The notes under the pieces: model-generated
Told to the model about the DNA's origin: nothing
Seen by the model: the letters and a program-made list of their open reading frames with translations, nothing else
Database searches by the model: none
Assembly: GCA_965203635.1 (NCBI GenBank)
Contig: OZ241903.1
Location: 2,170,001 to 2,234,000 of the forward strand
DNA from: Aldehydirespirator sp965203635
Lineage (GTDB): Bacteria; Actinomycetota; Acidimicrobiia; Acidimicrobiales; Aldehydirespiratoraceae
DNA length: 64,000 nucleotides
Direction of reading: 5' to 3'
Shown here: piece by piece, positions 42,365-50,686 of the stretch
Position numbering within the stretch: the first letter of the stretch is position 1
Layout: each line of letters opens with the position of its first letter
Made by a program: the position numbers and the translations under genes

Positions 42365-43452
42365 GACGGGCTTGACTGCGGCAGCCTCCGAGCGCGCCGG
42401 AAGCGCTCGGGATCCGCCAGGAACGCTTCTACCACTCCGGGGTCATAGTGGCTCAGCACGGCGTTCTCACCGAGGCCGTCGACCCGGTCGGTCCGGTCTC
42501 GCCACAGCAGCACGGGCACCCCCAGAAGCGCGCACTCCTCCTGGATTGAGCCTCCGTCGGTGATCGCGAACGGCGCTCCTGCGAGCGCCCTCACGAACTC
42601 GGCGTAAGGGAGCATCGGCACAAGCTCGACGCCGGAGGCCTCAAGGCTCGCCTGATCAGCGGGTCTGAGCGCCCGACGTGTGGGCTCATGCACGTACCAG
42701 CGCACCGGGGTCGTCTGCGCCAGCCGCGTGATCGTGTGCACCAGTGCCTGTCTCCGCCGTCGCCGGTGCAGGTTCTCCACCCGGTGCATGGTCACCACCA
42801 CGGGGCGTGGCCGGCGCGGCGAACTGTGCGAGCGAGCGCCTCCCGACATGTCGAGCGTGGTCGGCGTACCTGCCGCGCCCGGCTCCAGGGCGGCACGGAG
42901 CGCATCGCTGATCGTGTTGGACGATCCAGTGATGATCCGCCCTCTCACCCGGCGCTTGCGCAGTTCCTCGGCTGCCGCGCCGTCTGGCGCGAAGAGCAGG
43001 TCGGCGAGCCTGTCGACGGCGACCCGGACGATCTCCTCCGGAAATGGGTGCAGCCACCGGTGGGTGCGAAGGCCCGCCTCGACATGGGCCAGTGCCAGCC
43101 CGGCGCGCTTCGCCATGAGCGCGCCGATCAGCGTCGTCGGCGTGTCGCCGTGTACTACGCAGATTCCCGGGTGCCCGCCGAAGACGGTTCGGTTGAGCCG
43201 CCCCCGCAGCGCCAGCCCTCGGCCGAGCCCGGCCGCCCACCACAGAGCAGCAGGCACCGAGTCGACGCTGCGCGTGCCCCCCATCGCGTGGTCGGCCGCC
43301 CGCAAGCCCAGCTCATCGCGGAACGACTCCGACCGGCCAGCGTGCTGTCCGGAGTCGATCAGACGGTAGGGGAGGCCGGCCGACTCCATGCGCCACAGCA
43401 GGGGCGCCATCTTGATGTACTCGGCTTGGGTGCCGACGAAGACGTGGATCAA
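42301..43452 (-). CDS. non-hydrolysing UDP-N-acetylglucosamine 2-epimerase-like protein
   Basis: The product has 383 residues; a TTG start at 43452 overlaps the previous stop. WecB fold: VFVGTQAEYIKMAPLLWRM, VHGDTPTTLIGALMAKRAGL, AHVEAGLRTHRWLHPFPEE, VVVTMHRVENL and TDGGSIQEECALLGVPVLLW. The family motif SDSGGIQEE appears here as TDGGSIQEE, and the usual N-R at HVEAGLRT...N is shifted, so the substrate may differ. It likely supplies ManNAc-type sugar nucleotides to the surface glycan. Confidence 0.85.
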   Translation of the reverse strand: MIHVFVGTQAEYIKMAPLLWRMESAGLPYRLIDSGQHAGRSESFRDELGLRAADHAMGGTRSVDSVPAALWWAAGLGRGLALRGRLNRTVFGGHPGICVVHGDTPTTLIGALMAKRAGLALAHVEAGLRTHRWLHPFPEEIVRVAVDRLADLLFAPDGAAAEELRKRRVRGRIITGSSNTISDALRAALEPGAAGTPTTLDMSGGARSHSSPRRPRPVVVTMHRVENLHRRRRRQALVHTITRLAQTTPVRWYVHEPTRRALRPADQASLEASGVELVPMLPYAEFVRALAGAPFAITDGGSIQEECALLGVPVLLWRDRTDRVDGLGENAVLSHYDPGVVEAFLADPERFRRARRLPQSSPSQEILEVLADWINGRMRTETP

Positions 43453-44504
43453 GGCTCCGTGCCATCCGAACGCTGCACCGGATCCGCTTCGACCGTCGTG
43501 CGCCTCGCCGCGAGGAGCTCCGAGACGGCCGCGGCCAGCAGGTCGCGCAGCAGCAACACCAGCCTGAAGCCGAATATCAGTAGGCCGAGAGCCAGGGGAT
43601 CGGCTGCGCCGAGCAGCGACGGGACGGTTACCTCCACCACGCCGATTCCCTGCGGCGCGATCACAGAGAGGAATCGCAGGCCTCCCCAAGTGAGCACGAA
43701 AGCACCGGCGAGGCGCGCCGTGGAGAAGCCGTCGGCGGTCTCGAAGGCGCGCATGTACAGGCAGAACACGGCGGCTGCCCCGGTCCAGTAGCAGGCCGAT
43801 GCCGCGATCATGTGCAGATAGCCCGGCCATGTGAATCCGCTGACCGGGGCCAGGCTGTCCAGGCCGCGCCGCCGCGCCACCGCCGCGACGACACGTCCCG
43901 CCACCGAGGGCGAGGCGGCGACGATCACCCCGACCGCGGAGACGATCGGGATTGCAAGGCCTCCGGGCAACTCGCCGGCCCAGCCGAGCAGCACCAGGCC
44001 ATAGGCCACCGAGACGGCGAGGCTCACCGCCATCTCGAGCGCAGCGGTGAGGGCGAGAGGCGCCGCCGGAACGCCGCGGCGCTGCATCAGAGCCACGCGG
44101 CTGACCGCGAACGTGACCATCAGCGGCACGTACCTGGCCGGCAGGGAACGAGCCGCGGTGGCGGTCAGATCGCGGAAGGGCGGACGCTGGCCGAGCAGGC
44201 GCAGGCTCACGAGCCAGAAGTACGCACTCAGCGCTATCAGCACGAACCCCGTCGCGAACGAGGCCGCCACGAGCACATGCCTTGCACCCGCAAGGTCTCC
44301 GAGAAGGTCGGCCACTTCGTCCCGGCGCGCCAACACGACCACGGGCACCGCGATGGCGAGCAGGGAGAGGTATGCGATTCTCAGCCACTTCAGAAAGCGT
44401 CGCTGCCACGGGCGGCCAGTCATCGGACTAGCAGCAAGATGCCCGCCGGGGGTTGCGCGACGCGTGGCCGAGACAGTGGCCGACGACTTGACGCGTCTCA
44501 TCAA
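43449..44504 (-). CDS. lysylphosphatidylglycerol synthase-type (UPF0104) membrane protein
   Basis: The product has 351 residues (an internal ATG at 44423 would give 324). Eight or so membrane helices with family features: WLVSLRLLGQRPPFRDL, SLPARYVPLMVTFAVSRVAL (corresponding to the R-P-G-K region) and LRFLSVIAPQGIGVVEVTVP (APQGIGVVE matches the GGxG-VE motif). There is no aminoacyl-transferase domain, so a flippase or lipid/glycan transport role is more likely than lysylation. It is coupled to the epimerase gene. Confidence 0.8.
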   Translation of the reverse strand: MMRRVKSSATVSATRRATPGGHLAASPMTGRPWQRRFLKWLRIAYLSLLAIAVPVVVLARRDEVADLLGDLAGARHVLVAASFATGFVLIALSAYFWLVSLRLLGQRPPFRDLTATAARSLPARYVPLMVTFAVSRVALMQRRGVPAAPLALTAALEMAVSLAVSVAYGLVLLGWAGELPGGLAIPIVSAVGVIVAASPSVAGRVVAAVARRRGLDSLAPVSGFTWPGYLHMIAASACYWTGAAAVFCLYMRAFETADGFSTARLAGAFVLTWGGLRFLSVIAPQGIGVVEVTVPSLLGAADPLALGLLIFGFRLVLLLRDLLAAAVSELLAARRTTVEADPVQRSDGTEP

Positions 44505-44573
44505 GCGGCTGGGGCGACGGGTCGGACGGGCTGCCGCGACTGGCTCAACTTGGCTCGACGCTCCGTCAGCAGG

Positions 44574-45770
44574 TCACTGGATCAGCTCAAGCAGATCGTC
44601 GAGCGCGGCGTCGTTGATCTTCAGGCGCTCACGCAGCAAGCCGCGTGCCTCGGCTGTCCGGTGCGACTTGTCCTGCGCGTCGTTCGCCGCGTCGATCAGC
44701 GTGCGGGGCTCGAAGCGTCCAGCGTCGAGCGGAGCCAAGTCGACGAGTGAGGCCCAGCCTCCGCCTTCGGCGGCGAGCGACTTCATTTTCGGAGAGTAGT
44801 CCAGCACCACTGCCGGCTGGTCGTTGAGCAGGGCTGCGATGGCGCCGTGATAGCGCATGGTGACCACGAAGCGGCTGCACGCGACCTCGGCGAGCACATT
44901 GTCGATGTCGAGCGTGACCAGCTCTGCGTCCGCTCTCATCTGTTGTCGCAGCGCCGCGAGCATGGGGGTGTCCTGGCTCGGCTGGAAGGGCAACAGGCGC
45001 AGCGTCATGCCGCTGCGCTCGGCCAAAGCGTCCAGAGATCGCGCCAGTTGACCCATCCACGGCTGCCAGGACGTGCGGGCCTTTGCTGCAGCCGTGCGGA
45101 TGCCCCGGCGATTCGGGGGGCGCAGGATCACGCAGATCGTGTCGGTGGAGTCGCTGCGAGAGCGCGTCGAGCCCGTCGGCTTCTCCGGGCGCGAGTGCGG
45201 CGGTCGGGCCGCAGCGGTCCGGCTCGAAACGAGTGCGGCGTCTCCGGCCAGCACCGGGTCGGCGCCGATCGCCACGTCGGGCACGCCCCAGTCGCGCAGG
45301 CGTCGCGCCGAGTCGGCGTCTCTGGTCACGACGTTGCAGGCCCGGCGCATCTCCGAGACCGCCATGCGCCGGCCACCGGCGCCCCGGACGCGTCCCGCTC
45401 CCAGGCCGATGGCCGCGACGGCGGCCCGCGGTCCGTGGGTGGACGGAGCCGGCACCGACCGCCTGTAGGCGCGAAGGCGTGACATATGGAACCACAAGTT
45501 CCACGGCGACGTCTCCGACTGCACCACCCCTCCAGAGAGGACCATGGCGTGCGCACTGCACAGCGACCGGCGCAGCGCCGCGCTGTCCAGGGGCGAGCGA
45601 TGAGCCACCGCCTCAACACCATGGACGGCGGCAGTCCGCTCGGGATCGATTGACACGGCTACCGGCTCCACCCCCCGAGCACGCAGGGCGGCGGCCATGC
45701 AACTCAGAATCATCTCATCTCCCAAGTTGTCCGACCCGTACCAACCGGCAAGGGCGATCCTCAGGGCCAT
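44574..45770 (-). CDS. polysaccharide pyruvyl transferase family protein (CsaB/WcaK-like)
   Basis: The product has 398 residues with ATG at 45770 (SD GGGAG). N-terminal MALRIALAGWYGSDNLGDEM (G-Y-G-x-N-x-GD motif), SAHAMVLSGGVVQSETSPWN, RDADSARRLRDWGV and VTMRYHGAIAALLNDQPAVV (H-G-x-I-A-A-L signature). It transfers pyruvyl from phosphoenolpyruvate to a sugar on a wall polymer, giving ketal groups that bind S-layer-type SLH domains; an SLH-repeat protein is encoded at 35.8-37.8 kb in this window. Confidence 0.85.
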   Translation of the reverse strand: MALRIALAGWYGSDNLGDEMILSCMAAALRARGVEPVAVSIDPERTAAVHGVEAVAHRSPLDSAALRRSLCSAHAMVLSGGVVQSETSPWNLWFHMSRLRAYRRSVPAPSTHGPRAAVAAIGLGAGRVRGAGGRRMAVSEMRRACNVVTRDADSARRLRDWGVPDVAIGADPVLAGDAALVSSRTAAARPPHSRPEKPTGSTRSRSDSTDTICVILRPPNRRGIRTAAAKARTSWQPWMGQLARSLDALAERSGMTLRLLPFQPSQDTPMLAALRQQMRADAELVTLDIDNVLAEVACSRFVVTMRYHGAIAALLNDQPAVVLDYSPKMKSLAAEGGGWASLVDLAPLDAGRFEPRTLIDAANDAQDKSHRTAEARGLLRERLKINDAALDDLLELIQ

Positions 45771-45828
45771 CCTGCAGTCTCCCAAGTGCTTGTCAAGCCG
45801 TGATTCTATCGTGTGCCGGGAATCGGGT

Positions 45829-45851
45829 TATTCGCGGATTCTCCGCGAATA
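45829..45851. promoter_or_regulatory. perfect 10-bp inverted repeat in the divergent intergenic region
   Basis: TATTCGCGGA-TTC-TCCGCGAATA, between the pyruvyl transferase start (45770) and the birA start (45869). Upstream on the minus strand is a -10-like TAGAAT. The symmetric sequence 18 bp before the birA ATG fits an operator or a leader hairpin. Confidence 0.55.
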
Positions 45852-45868
45852 GGGGGGCATCGCACAGA

Positions 45869-46687
45869 ATGTGTCCCGTGGGATCGGTCACGCCACGGTC
45901 GCCGTCGGCCACCAAGCACCTGCCGCTCAGCTGCGCGGCAGCCCGCCGCGCCGGGCTGGGCGAGCTGCGCCACGCTGTCGCGACGGGCTCCACGAACGAT
46001 GATCTGGCCCAGGAGGCCCGGCTCGGGGAGCGGTCGCCGGCGGTCCTGGTGGCCGATCACCAGACCGCGGGAAAGGGCCGGCTGGGACGTCGCTGGTCCG
46101 ACGCGGCCACCGGCCCCCACGCCGGTGGGGCGTCGCTGCTGGTCAGTTTCCGCCTTGAGGCGCCCGTGGCCCGCGCCTTCGACCGAACCGCCGCGGTCTC
46201 GGCCGCCGCGCTCCTGGCCGCGTCGGGCACGCTTGCAGGCTCCGGCGCGGCGGTGCGGGCCAAGTGGCCCAACGACTTGCTCATCGAGTCTCGGGACGCG
46301 TCCGGCAAGGTGGCGGGCGTGCTGTCGGAGATTGTCGACGGCGACCCCCCGTTAGTAGTGGTCGGTCTGGGCTTGAATATCGCGGAGGCGCCCCCGGAGC
46401 CGGGAGCGGTCTCGCTCGCTCAGGCGGGCGGCACCGCTACCCGCGACGAGATTCTGGCGTCGCTGATCGACGCCCTGCCCGGCTACCTGGCCGACCCCAG
46501 GCGGACTCGCGAGGACCTGAGGGCTGCGTCGGCGACGCTGGGGAGGGAAGTGATGGTGCAACGCACCGACGGCACATCGATCGTGGGCACGGCCGTCGAT
46601 ATCGACGGCTCAGGCCGCCTGGTCGTCGCCGGCGCTTCCGGCGAGGTCGCCATCGACGCTGGAGACGTGTTCCACCTGCATTCTTGA
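45869..46687 (+). CDS. birA: biotin--[acetyl-CoA-carboxylase] ligase
   Basis: The product has 272 residues with ATG at 45869, or GTG at 45878. Biotin-binding and ATP motifs: ATGSTNDDLAQEA, DHQTAGKGRLGRRWSDA (GRGRxG variant GKGRLG), LLVSFRL, VRAKWPNDLLIES and VAGVLSEIV, followed by VVVGLGLNIAE. A C-terminal small beta domain is present. There is no N-terminal helix-turn-helix, so it is not a BirA repressor. It attaches biotin to the BCCP domain of acyl-CoA carboxylase. Confidence 0.93.
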   Translation: MCPVGSVTPRSPSATKHLPLSCAAARRAGLGELRHAVATGSTNDDLAQEARLGERSPAVLVADHQTAGKGRLGRRWSDAATGPHAGGASLLVSFRLEAPVARAFDRTAAVSAAALLAASGTLAGSGAAVRAKWPNDLLIESRDASGKVAGVLSEIVDGDPPLVVVGLGLNIAEAPPEPGAVSLAQAGGTATRDEILASLIDALPGYLADPRRTREDLRAASATLGREVMVQRTDGTSIVGTAVDIDGSGRLVVAGASGEVAIDAGDVFHLHS

Positions 46688-46733
46688 GGGTGTCGGGCCC
46701 TCGATCATGCAAAGGGCCCAGGGGCACCGGCGG

Positions 46734-46739
46734 TACGCT
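46734..46739 (+). promoter_or_regulatory. -10 box TACGCT, leaderless start
   Basis: It ends 8 nt before the GTG at 46748. It overlaps the alternative TTG at 46739, supporting the GTG start. Confidence 0.45.
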
Positions 46740-46747
46740 TGGCTGCC

Positions 46748-48412
46748 GTGACCGACCAAGGCAAGCCGCGCTTGAGGCGTACTTGGCCGCAGCGCCTGGT
46801 GGTGGTCGCGAGCCTGCTGGTGATCGTCTCGGCGGTGGCGTCGGCGAGGACGGTGCAGTACGTCGAAGAGGTCTGGGAGGAGTACAGGCCGGTGTACTTC
46901 CCCGACACCGTCCAGTACGGGCGCGACCTGCTTGTCACCGACACCGAGCCGGGCGAACCCGTCAATTTCCTCCTCGTCGGCATCGACAGCAGCATCGACG
47001 TCCGGCCGGACGCCGAGACCGACGGCGCGGGCGGCGTCGCAGCGGGCGGGAGGGCTCTGGCCGACGTCATCATGCTCGTGCGCCTGGACCCCGGGGCGAA
47101 GTCCGCGTGGGTCCTGTCCATCCCGCGGGACCTGTGGGCCGAGATCCCAGGAGCGCAGGACCACAAGATCAACTCCGCGCTGCTCATCGGCGGCGCCCCG
47201 CTGCTGGTGGCGACCGTCAGATCCATGTTCGATGTGGAAATCAACCACTATGTCGAGATGGACTTCGCGGGGTTCGAGCAGGTCGTGGACACGCTCGGGG
47301 GAGTGCCCGTCTGGTTCCCCAATCCGGCCCGTGATCCCAAATCCAAGCTGAACATCGAAACGCCGGGATGCCATGTGCTCGGAGGCGAGCAGGCGTTGCA
47401 GTACGTTCGGAGCCGCACATACACGGAGTTCATCGACGGGCGCTGGAGAATCACCGGCGGCGACGACTTCAGTCGCATCGCCCGCCAGCAGGACTTCCTG
47501 GTGCTCGCCCTCGACCGGGCCATAAGCCGAGGAGCCAGGAACCCGACCACCATCGTCGGCATGATCGAGGCCGGAGCCGCCTTCGTCGCGTTCGACCAGG
47601 ACGTGACCCTCGGCGAGCTGGTGTCACTGGCCCAGGACTTCTCGGACTTCAACCCCGAGAACCTGCAGAGAAAGCGACTCGAGGTCTACACGCTGTTCTG
47701 GCCCGACGGCCGCTACAAGGGCGAGGCGGCGTACCGGCAGGCGAACGAGCCGATCCTCGACGTCTTCCGGGGGGAGGAGGACTCGTTGAGTCCCTCCGAG
47801 GTGTCGTTGACCGTCGCCGGGCTCAACGACTTCAGCCGCGAGGACGCGTCCGCGTCGCTGGCCGGCGAGGGCTTCGACGTACAGGGGACTCTCTCGTCTC
47901 CAGCCATTCCCGAGACCGTCGTGCTGCACGGTCCCGACGACGCCAGGGCGGCCATGACTGTGGCCCGCTACCTTGAGCCGGTGCCCTACGTCGTGGCCGA
48001 CGACGGTGTCGACGGCGTGGTGGTGGTGCTCGGCGCCGACTACCGCGGGGTTCTGTTCGCCTTCCAGGAGCCCATGAGCGTGGTGCGCGACCAGGTACGG
48101 GCTCGCGGCATCCCTCCGGTCCGGCCCGATCCGGCCGCGGGGTTCTCTCCGGTGGCGACCGGCAGTGCTGCACCGGCGCCGGCCGCGTCCGGGGCGGCCT
48201 TCGTTGGAGGTCCGGTGGGTGCGAATGCCGCCCTGGCCGGTCCGCGCATCCTGGGAGCCGTGCTGACGGGAGGTCCGGCGACCTTGGGAGCGGTGTTGGT
48301 CGGGGGTTCCGTGGCTGGGGGCGCCGACCTTGTCGCCGCGCAATCGACTGAGACGGATGCCGATCCGGTCACCATCCTGGGCCGTCCGCCCGAGGGCGAG
48401 TCCTGTGGCTGA
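46748..48412 (+). CDS. LytR-CpsA-Psr (LCP) family cell-wall glycopolymer ligase
   Basis: The product has 554 residues. One N-terminal membrane helix (RLVVVASLLVIVSAVASART) and an extracellular LCP domain: NFLLVGIDSSIDVR, ADVIMLVRLDPGAKSAWVLS, IPRDLWAEIPG, HKINSALLIGGAPLL, VEIDFAGFEQVVDTLGGVP-type sequence (VEMDFAGFEQVVD), GGEQALQYVRSR and RIARQQDFL. These Arg and Asp residues bind polyprenyl pyrophosphate. A LytR_C-like domain follows (about 350-440). The last about 100 residues are low complexity with A-x-L steps (ILGAVLTGGPATLGAVLVGG). It attaches glycopolymers to peptidoglycan or a lipid acceptor. Confidence 0.92.
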   Translation: MTDQGKPRLRRTWPQRLVVVASLLVIVSAVASARTVQYVEEVWEEYRPVYFPDTVQYGRDLLVTDTEPGEPVNFLLVGIDSSIDVRPDAETDGAGGVAAGGRALADVIMLVRLDPGAKSAWVLSIPRDLWAEIPGAQDHKINSALLIGGAPLLVATVRSMFDVEINHYVEMDFAGFEQVVDTLGGVPVWFPNPARDPKSKLNIETPGCHVLGGEQALQYVRSRTYTEFIDGRWRITGGDDFSRIARQQDFLVLALDRAISRGARNPTTIVGMIEAGAAFVAFDQDVTLGELVSLAQDFSDFNPENLQRKRLEVYTLFWPDGRYKGEAAYRQANEPILDVFRGEEDSLSPSEVSLTVAGLNDFSREDASASLAGEGFDVQGTLSSPAIPETVVLHGPDDARAAMTVARYLEPVPYVVADDGVDGVVVVLGADYRGVLFAFQEPMSVVRDQVRARGIPPVRPDPAAGFSPVATGSAAPAPAASGAAFVGGPVGANAALAGPRILGAVLTGGPATLGAVLVGGSVAGGADLVAAQSTETDADPVTILGRPPEGESCG

Positions 48413-49775
48413 CGGCGACGTGCCGGCGATGCCCGCCGAGGGCGCCGGGAGGTCCGCCGCTCCGGCGATGCCCGCCGAGGGCGCCGGGAGGTCCGCCGCT
48501 CCGGCCGCGGTCGTCGTTGTGGGGGCGGGATACGTCGGTCTGACCACCGCGGCGTGTCTGGCTCGACTGGGCCACCGCGTGGTCTGCACCGATGTGGACG
48601 AGCACAGGATCACCGGACTGCAGAGCGGCGAGATGCCGATCCATGAACCGGGGCTGGCCGAGTTGGTGAGGACCGGCCTCGACATGGCCCGGCTCTCCTT
48701 CGTGTGCGGTTCGGCTGAGGCTGCGGCCCGAGCCGACTTCGTCTTCCTGTGCGTGCCCACGCCGTCGGGCCCTGACGGCAGCACCGACCTCGGCTACCTG
48801 GAGGCCGCGGTCGCCGAGATTGGTCCGAGCTTGCGGCCGGGGGCGGTGGTGGTGAACAAGTCCACCGCTCCGGCGGGCACCGTGCAGATGCTGGCTCGGG
48901 TGCTGGGGCGGGCCGACGTCTCGGTGGCATCCAATCCCGAGTTCCTGAGACAGGGCTCGGCCGTTCACGACTTCCTGAACCCTGATCGGCTGGTGGTGGG
49001 CGCGGCCGACATGGCGGTGGCCGAGCGGGTGGCTGGACTCTACGCGGGCATAGATGCGCCTGTTCTCGTCACCGATCCGGCCTCCGCCGAGACGGTCAAG
49101 TACGCGGCCAACGCCTTCCTGGCGACGAAGCTGTCGTTCTCGAACTCGGTCGCGGCGCTCTGCGAGGCGGTGGGTGCCGATGTCGACGACGTGCTGGAGG
49201 GCATGGGATACGACGGGCGGATAGGCCGCGACTACCTGCGGCCCGGGCCGGGATGGGGCGGCTCGTGCCTTCCCAAGGACACGCGTTCGCTGGTCGCGGT
49301 GGCCTCCTCAGCGGGCTACGACTTCGCGCTGCTGCGAAGCGTGGTGGATGCCAATGAAGCGCAGTTCGCCAGGATCGTCGACAAGGTCGCGCGCCGGGTC
49401 GAGCTGTCCGGGGCCCGCATCGCGCTGCTCGGCCTGGCCTTCAAGGCAGGTACCGACGACCTGCGAGACTCCCCCTCTCTGGAGATTGCCAGACGGCTGG
49501 TCGGGGCCGGAGCGGTGGTCTGCGCCTACGATCCGATGATCAACGCCTGCGCAGCCACGGTGCAAGCCGGTGTGGCCGTTGCGGACGACGTCTATGCGGC
49601 CTGCGACGGCGCTTCCGCGCTGGTGGTCGCGACCGAGTGGGACGAGTTCCGGCAACTCGATCTCGACCGGGTGGCGGGGGTCATGCACGAAATGCACGTG
49701 ATCGACGCCCGCAACCTGCTGGACCGCGACGAGCTGGAACGCCGCGGCTTCACCTACAGCGGCGTCGGCGTGTGA
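48405..49775 (+). CDS. ugd: UDP-glucose 6-dehydrogenase
   Basis: The product has 456 residues with GTG at 48405, overlapping the LCP gene by 8 nt. After a tandemly duplicated 13-residue segment the Rossmann motif is VVVVGAGYVGLTTAACLARL, then VVNKSTAPAGTV, NPEFLRQGSAVHDFLNPDRL, ETVKYAANAFLATKLSFSN and the catalytic Cys in GPGWGGSCLPKDTRSL. It oxidises UDP-glucose to UDP-glucuronate with two NAD, for acidic surface polysaccharide. Confidence 0.95.
   Translation: MADGDVPAMPAEGAGRSAAPAMPAEGAGRSAAPAAVVVVGAGYVGLTTAACLARLGHRVVCTDVDEHRITGLQSGEMPIHEPGLAELVRTGLDMARLSFVCGSAEAAARADFVFLCVPTPSGPDGSTDLGYLEAAVAEIGPSLRPGAVVVNKSTAPAGTVQMLARVLGRADVSVASNPEFLRQGSAVHDFLNPDRLVVGAADMAVAERVAGLYAGIDAPVLVTDPASAETVKYAANAFLATKLSFSNSVAALCEAVGADVDDVLEGMGYDGRIGRDYLRPGPGWGGSCLPKDTRSLVAVASSAGYDFALLRSVVDANEAQFARIVDKVARRVELSGARIALLGLAFKAGTDDLRDSPSLEIARRLVGAGAVVCAYDPMINACAATVQAGVAVADDVYAACDGASALVVATEWDEFRQLDLDRVAGVMHEMHVIDARNLLDRDELERRGFTYSGVGV
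48423..48500 (+). repeat. 39-bp perfect tandem duplication in the N-terminus of ugd
   Basis: Two identical copies (48423-48461 and 48462-48500), each encoding PAMPAEGAGRSAA. The segment precedes the Rossmann fold and is absent from typical UGD proteins. Confidence 0.9.
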
Positions 49776-49800
49776 ATGGGCGCGTGAATATTGGAGCGGC

Positions 49801-49892
49801 ATCCCCGCTCTTGTTCGCTGCGCTCACGGGCCGCTCGGGCCACGGCCTCGCCCGTATGGGCCGGATTCGCGTATCTGCCTGCTCGGCCTCTG
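49801..49892 (-). repeat. dispersed repeat family, copy 7 (long form)
   Basis: Long form with GGCCCATACGGGC, one base off the palindrome seen in copy 5, and the terminal GCGCAGCGAACAAGAGCGGG. It fills the gap between ugd and the next gene, whose -10 box begins 6 bp beyond it. Confidence 0.85.
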
Positions 49893-49898
49893 GGCCGA

Positions 49899-49904
49899 TA
49901 GCGT
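49899..49904 (+). promoter_or_regulatory. -10 box TAGCGT, leaderless start
   Basis: It ends 8 nt before the GTG at 49913. Confidence 0.4.
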
Positions 49905-49912
49905 GACGGCCC

Positions 49913-50665
49913 GTGGCCAAGCCGAGTTCGTCGAAGAAGGTCCAGCGAGCTGCTAGAGCGGCCGCGTCGAAGGGCGCCCGCGAGCGTCGGGAGATCGCTT
50001 TTCCCCTGGCACTGGCGGTGGTGGTGATCCTTGGGGTGGCCCTCGTGGTGTTCGCCCGATCCTCGCGCACGCCCGCGGCGGCCCCGAGAGTCGGCAACGA
50101 TCACTGGCACTCGGCCTACGCGATCTACGACTGCGACCGGTTCCTGCCCGCCTTCACCAGCGCCGCGGATCCCGACGGCATCCACTCCCATCAGGACGGC
50201 GTGGTCCACATCCACCCATGGAACAGCTCCGCGGCCGGTGATCAGGCCGACCTTGACGTGTTCCTTGAGGCGATGGGGGCGAGGATCACCGACGACGAGA
50301 TCAGCGGCCCGGGCATCGGCGTGCTGGAGGCCGGATCGGACTGCAACGGCGAGCCGACCGTGATCAGGGCCGTGCGGTTCACCAGGATCGATCCCGAGGC
50401 CGAGGGAGCGCCGCGCATCGATGATCCTGCTACCAGGCTGATCGACATCTACACGGCGACCGACACCTACACCGACGACTTCGGCGACGTCCGCCTGCTG
50501 GGAGACCTGGAGGCGTTCACGTTCGCCCGCGTCCCGGCCGGCGCCGAGATCCCGCCGCCGCCCGAGGACCGGCTCCAGACCGCCTTGGCGGCCTCGGCCG
50601 GGAACCTGATCTCCACCGGGCCGGAGACCGAGCTCGATCCGACGGACGCCCCGCCCGAGGGCTAG
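49913..50665 (+). CDS. membrane-anchored His-rich protein of unknown function
   Basis: The product has 250 residues. A basic N-terminus (KKVQRAARAAASKGARERRE) and one membrane helix (IAFPLALAVVVILGVALVVF) lead to an extracytoplasmic domain opening with GNDHWHSAYAIYDCDRFLP and IHSHQDGVVHIHPWN. The closely spaced His residues suggest a metal site. Similar proteins occur beside sugar-nucleotide genes in other Actinobacteria, as far as I recall. A Pro/Glu-rich C-terminus follows. Function unknown. Confidence 0.7.
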   Translation: MAKPSSSKKVQRAARAAASKGARERREIAFPLALAVVVILGVALVVFARSSRTPAAAPRVGNDHWHSAYAIYDCDRFLPAFTSAADPDGIHSHQDGVVHIHPWNSSAAGDQADLDVFLEAMGARITDDEISGPGIGVLEAGSDCNGEPTVIRAVRFTRIDPEAEGAPRIDDPATRLIDIYTATDTYTDDFGDVRLLGDLEAFTFARVPAGAEIPPPPEDRLQTALAASAGNLISTGPETELDPTDAPPEG

Positions 50666-50686
50666 AAGCCGGAGCGGGGCGCCGGG

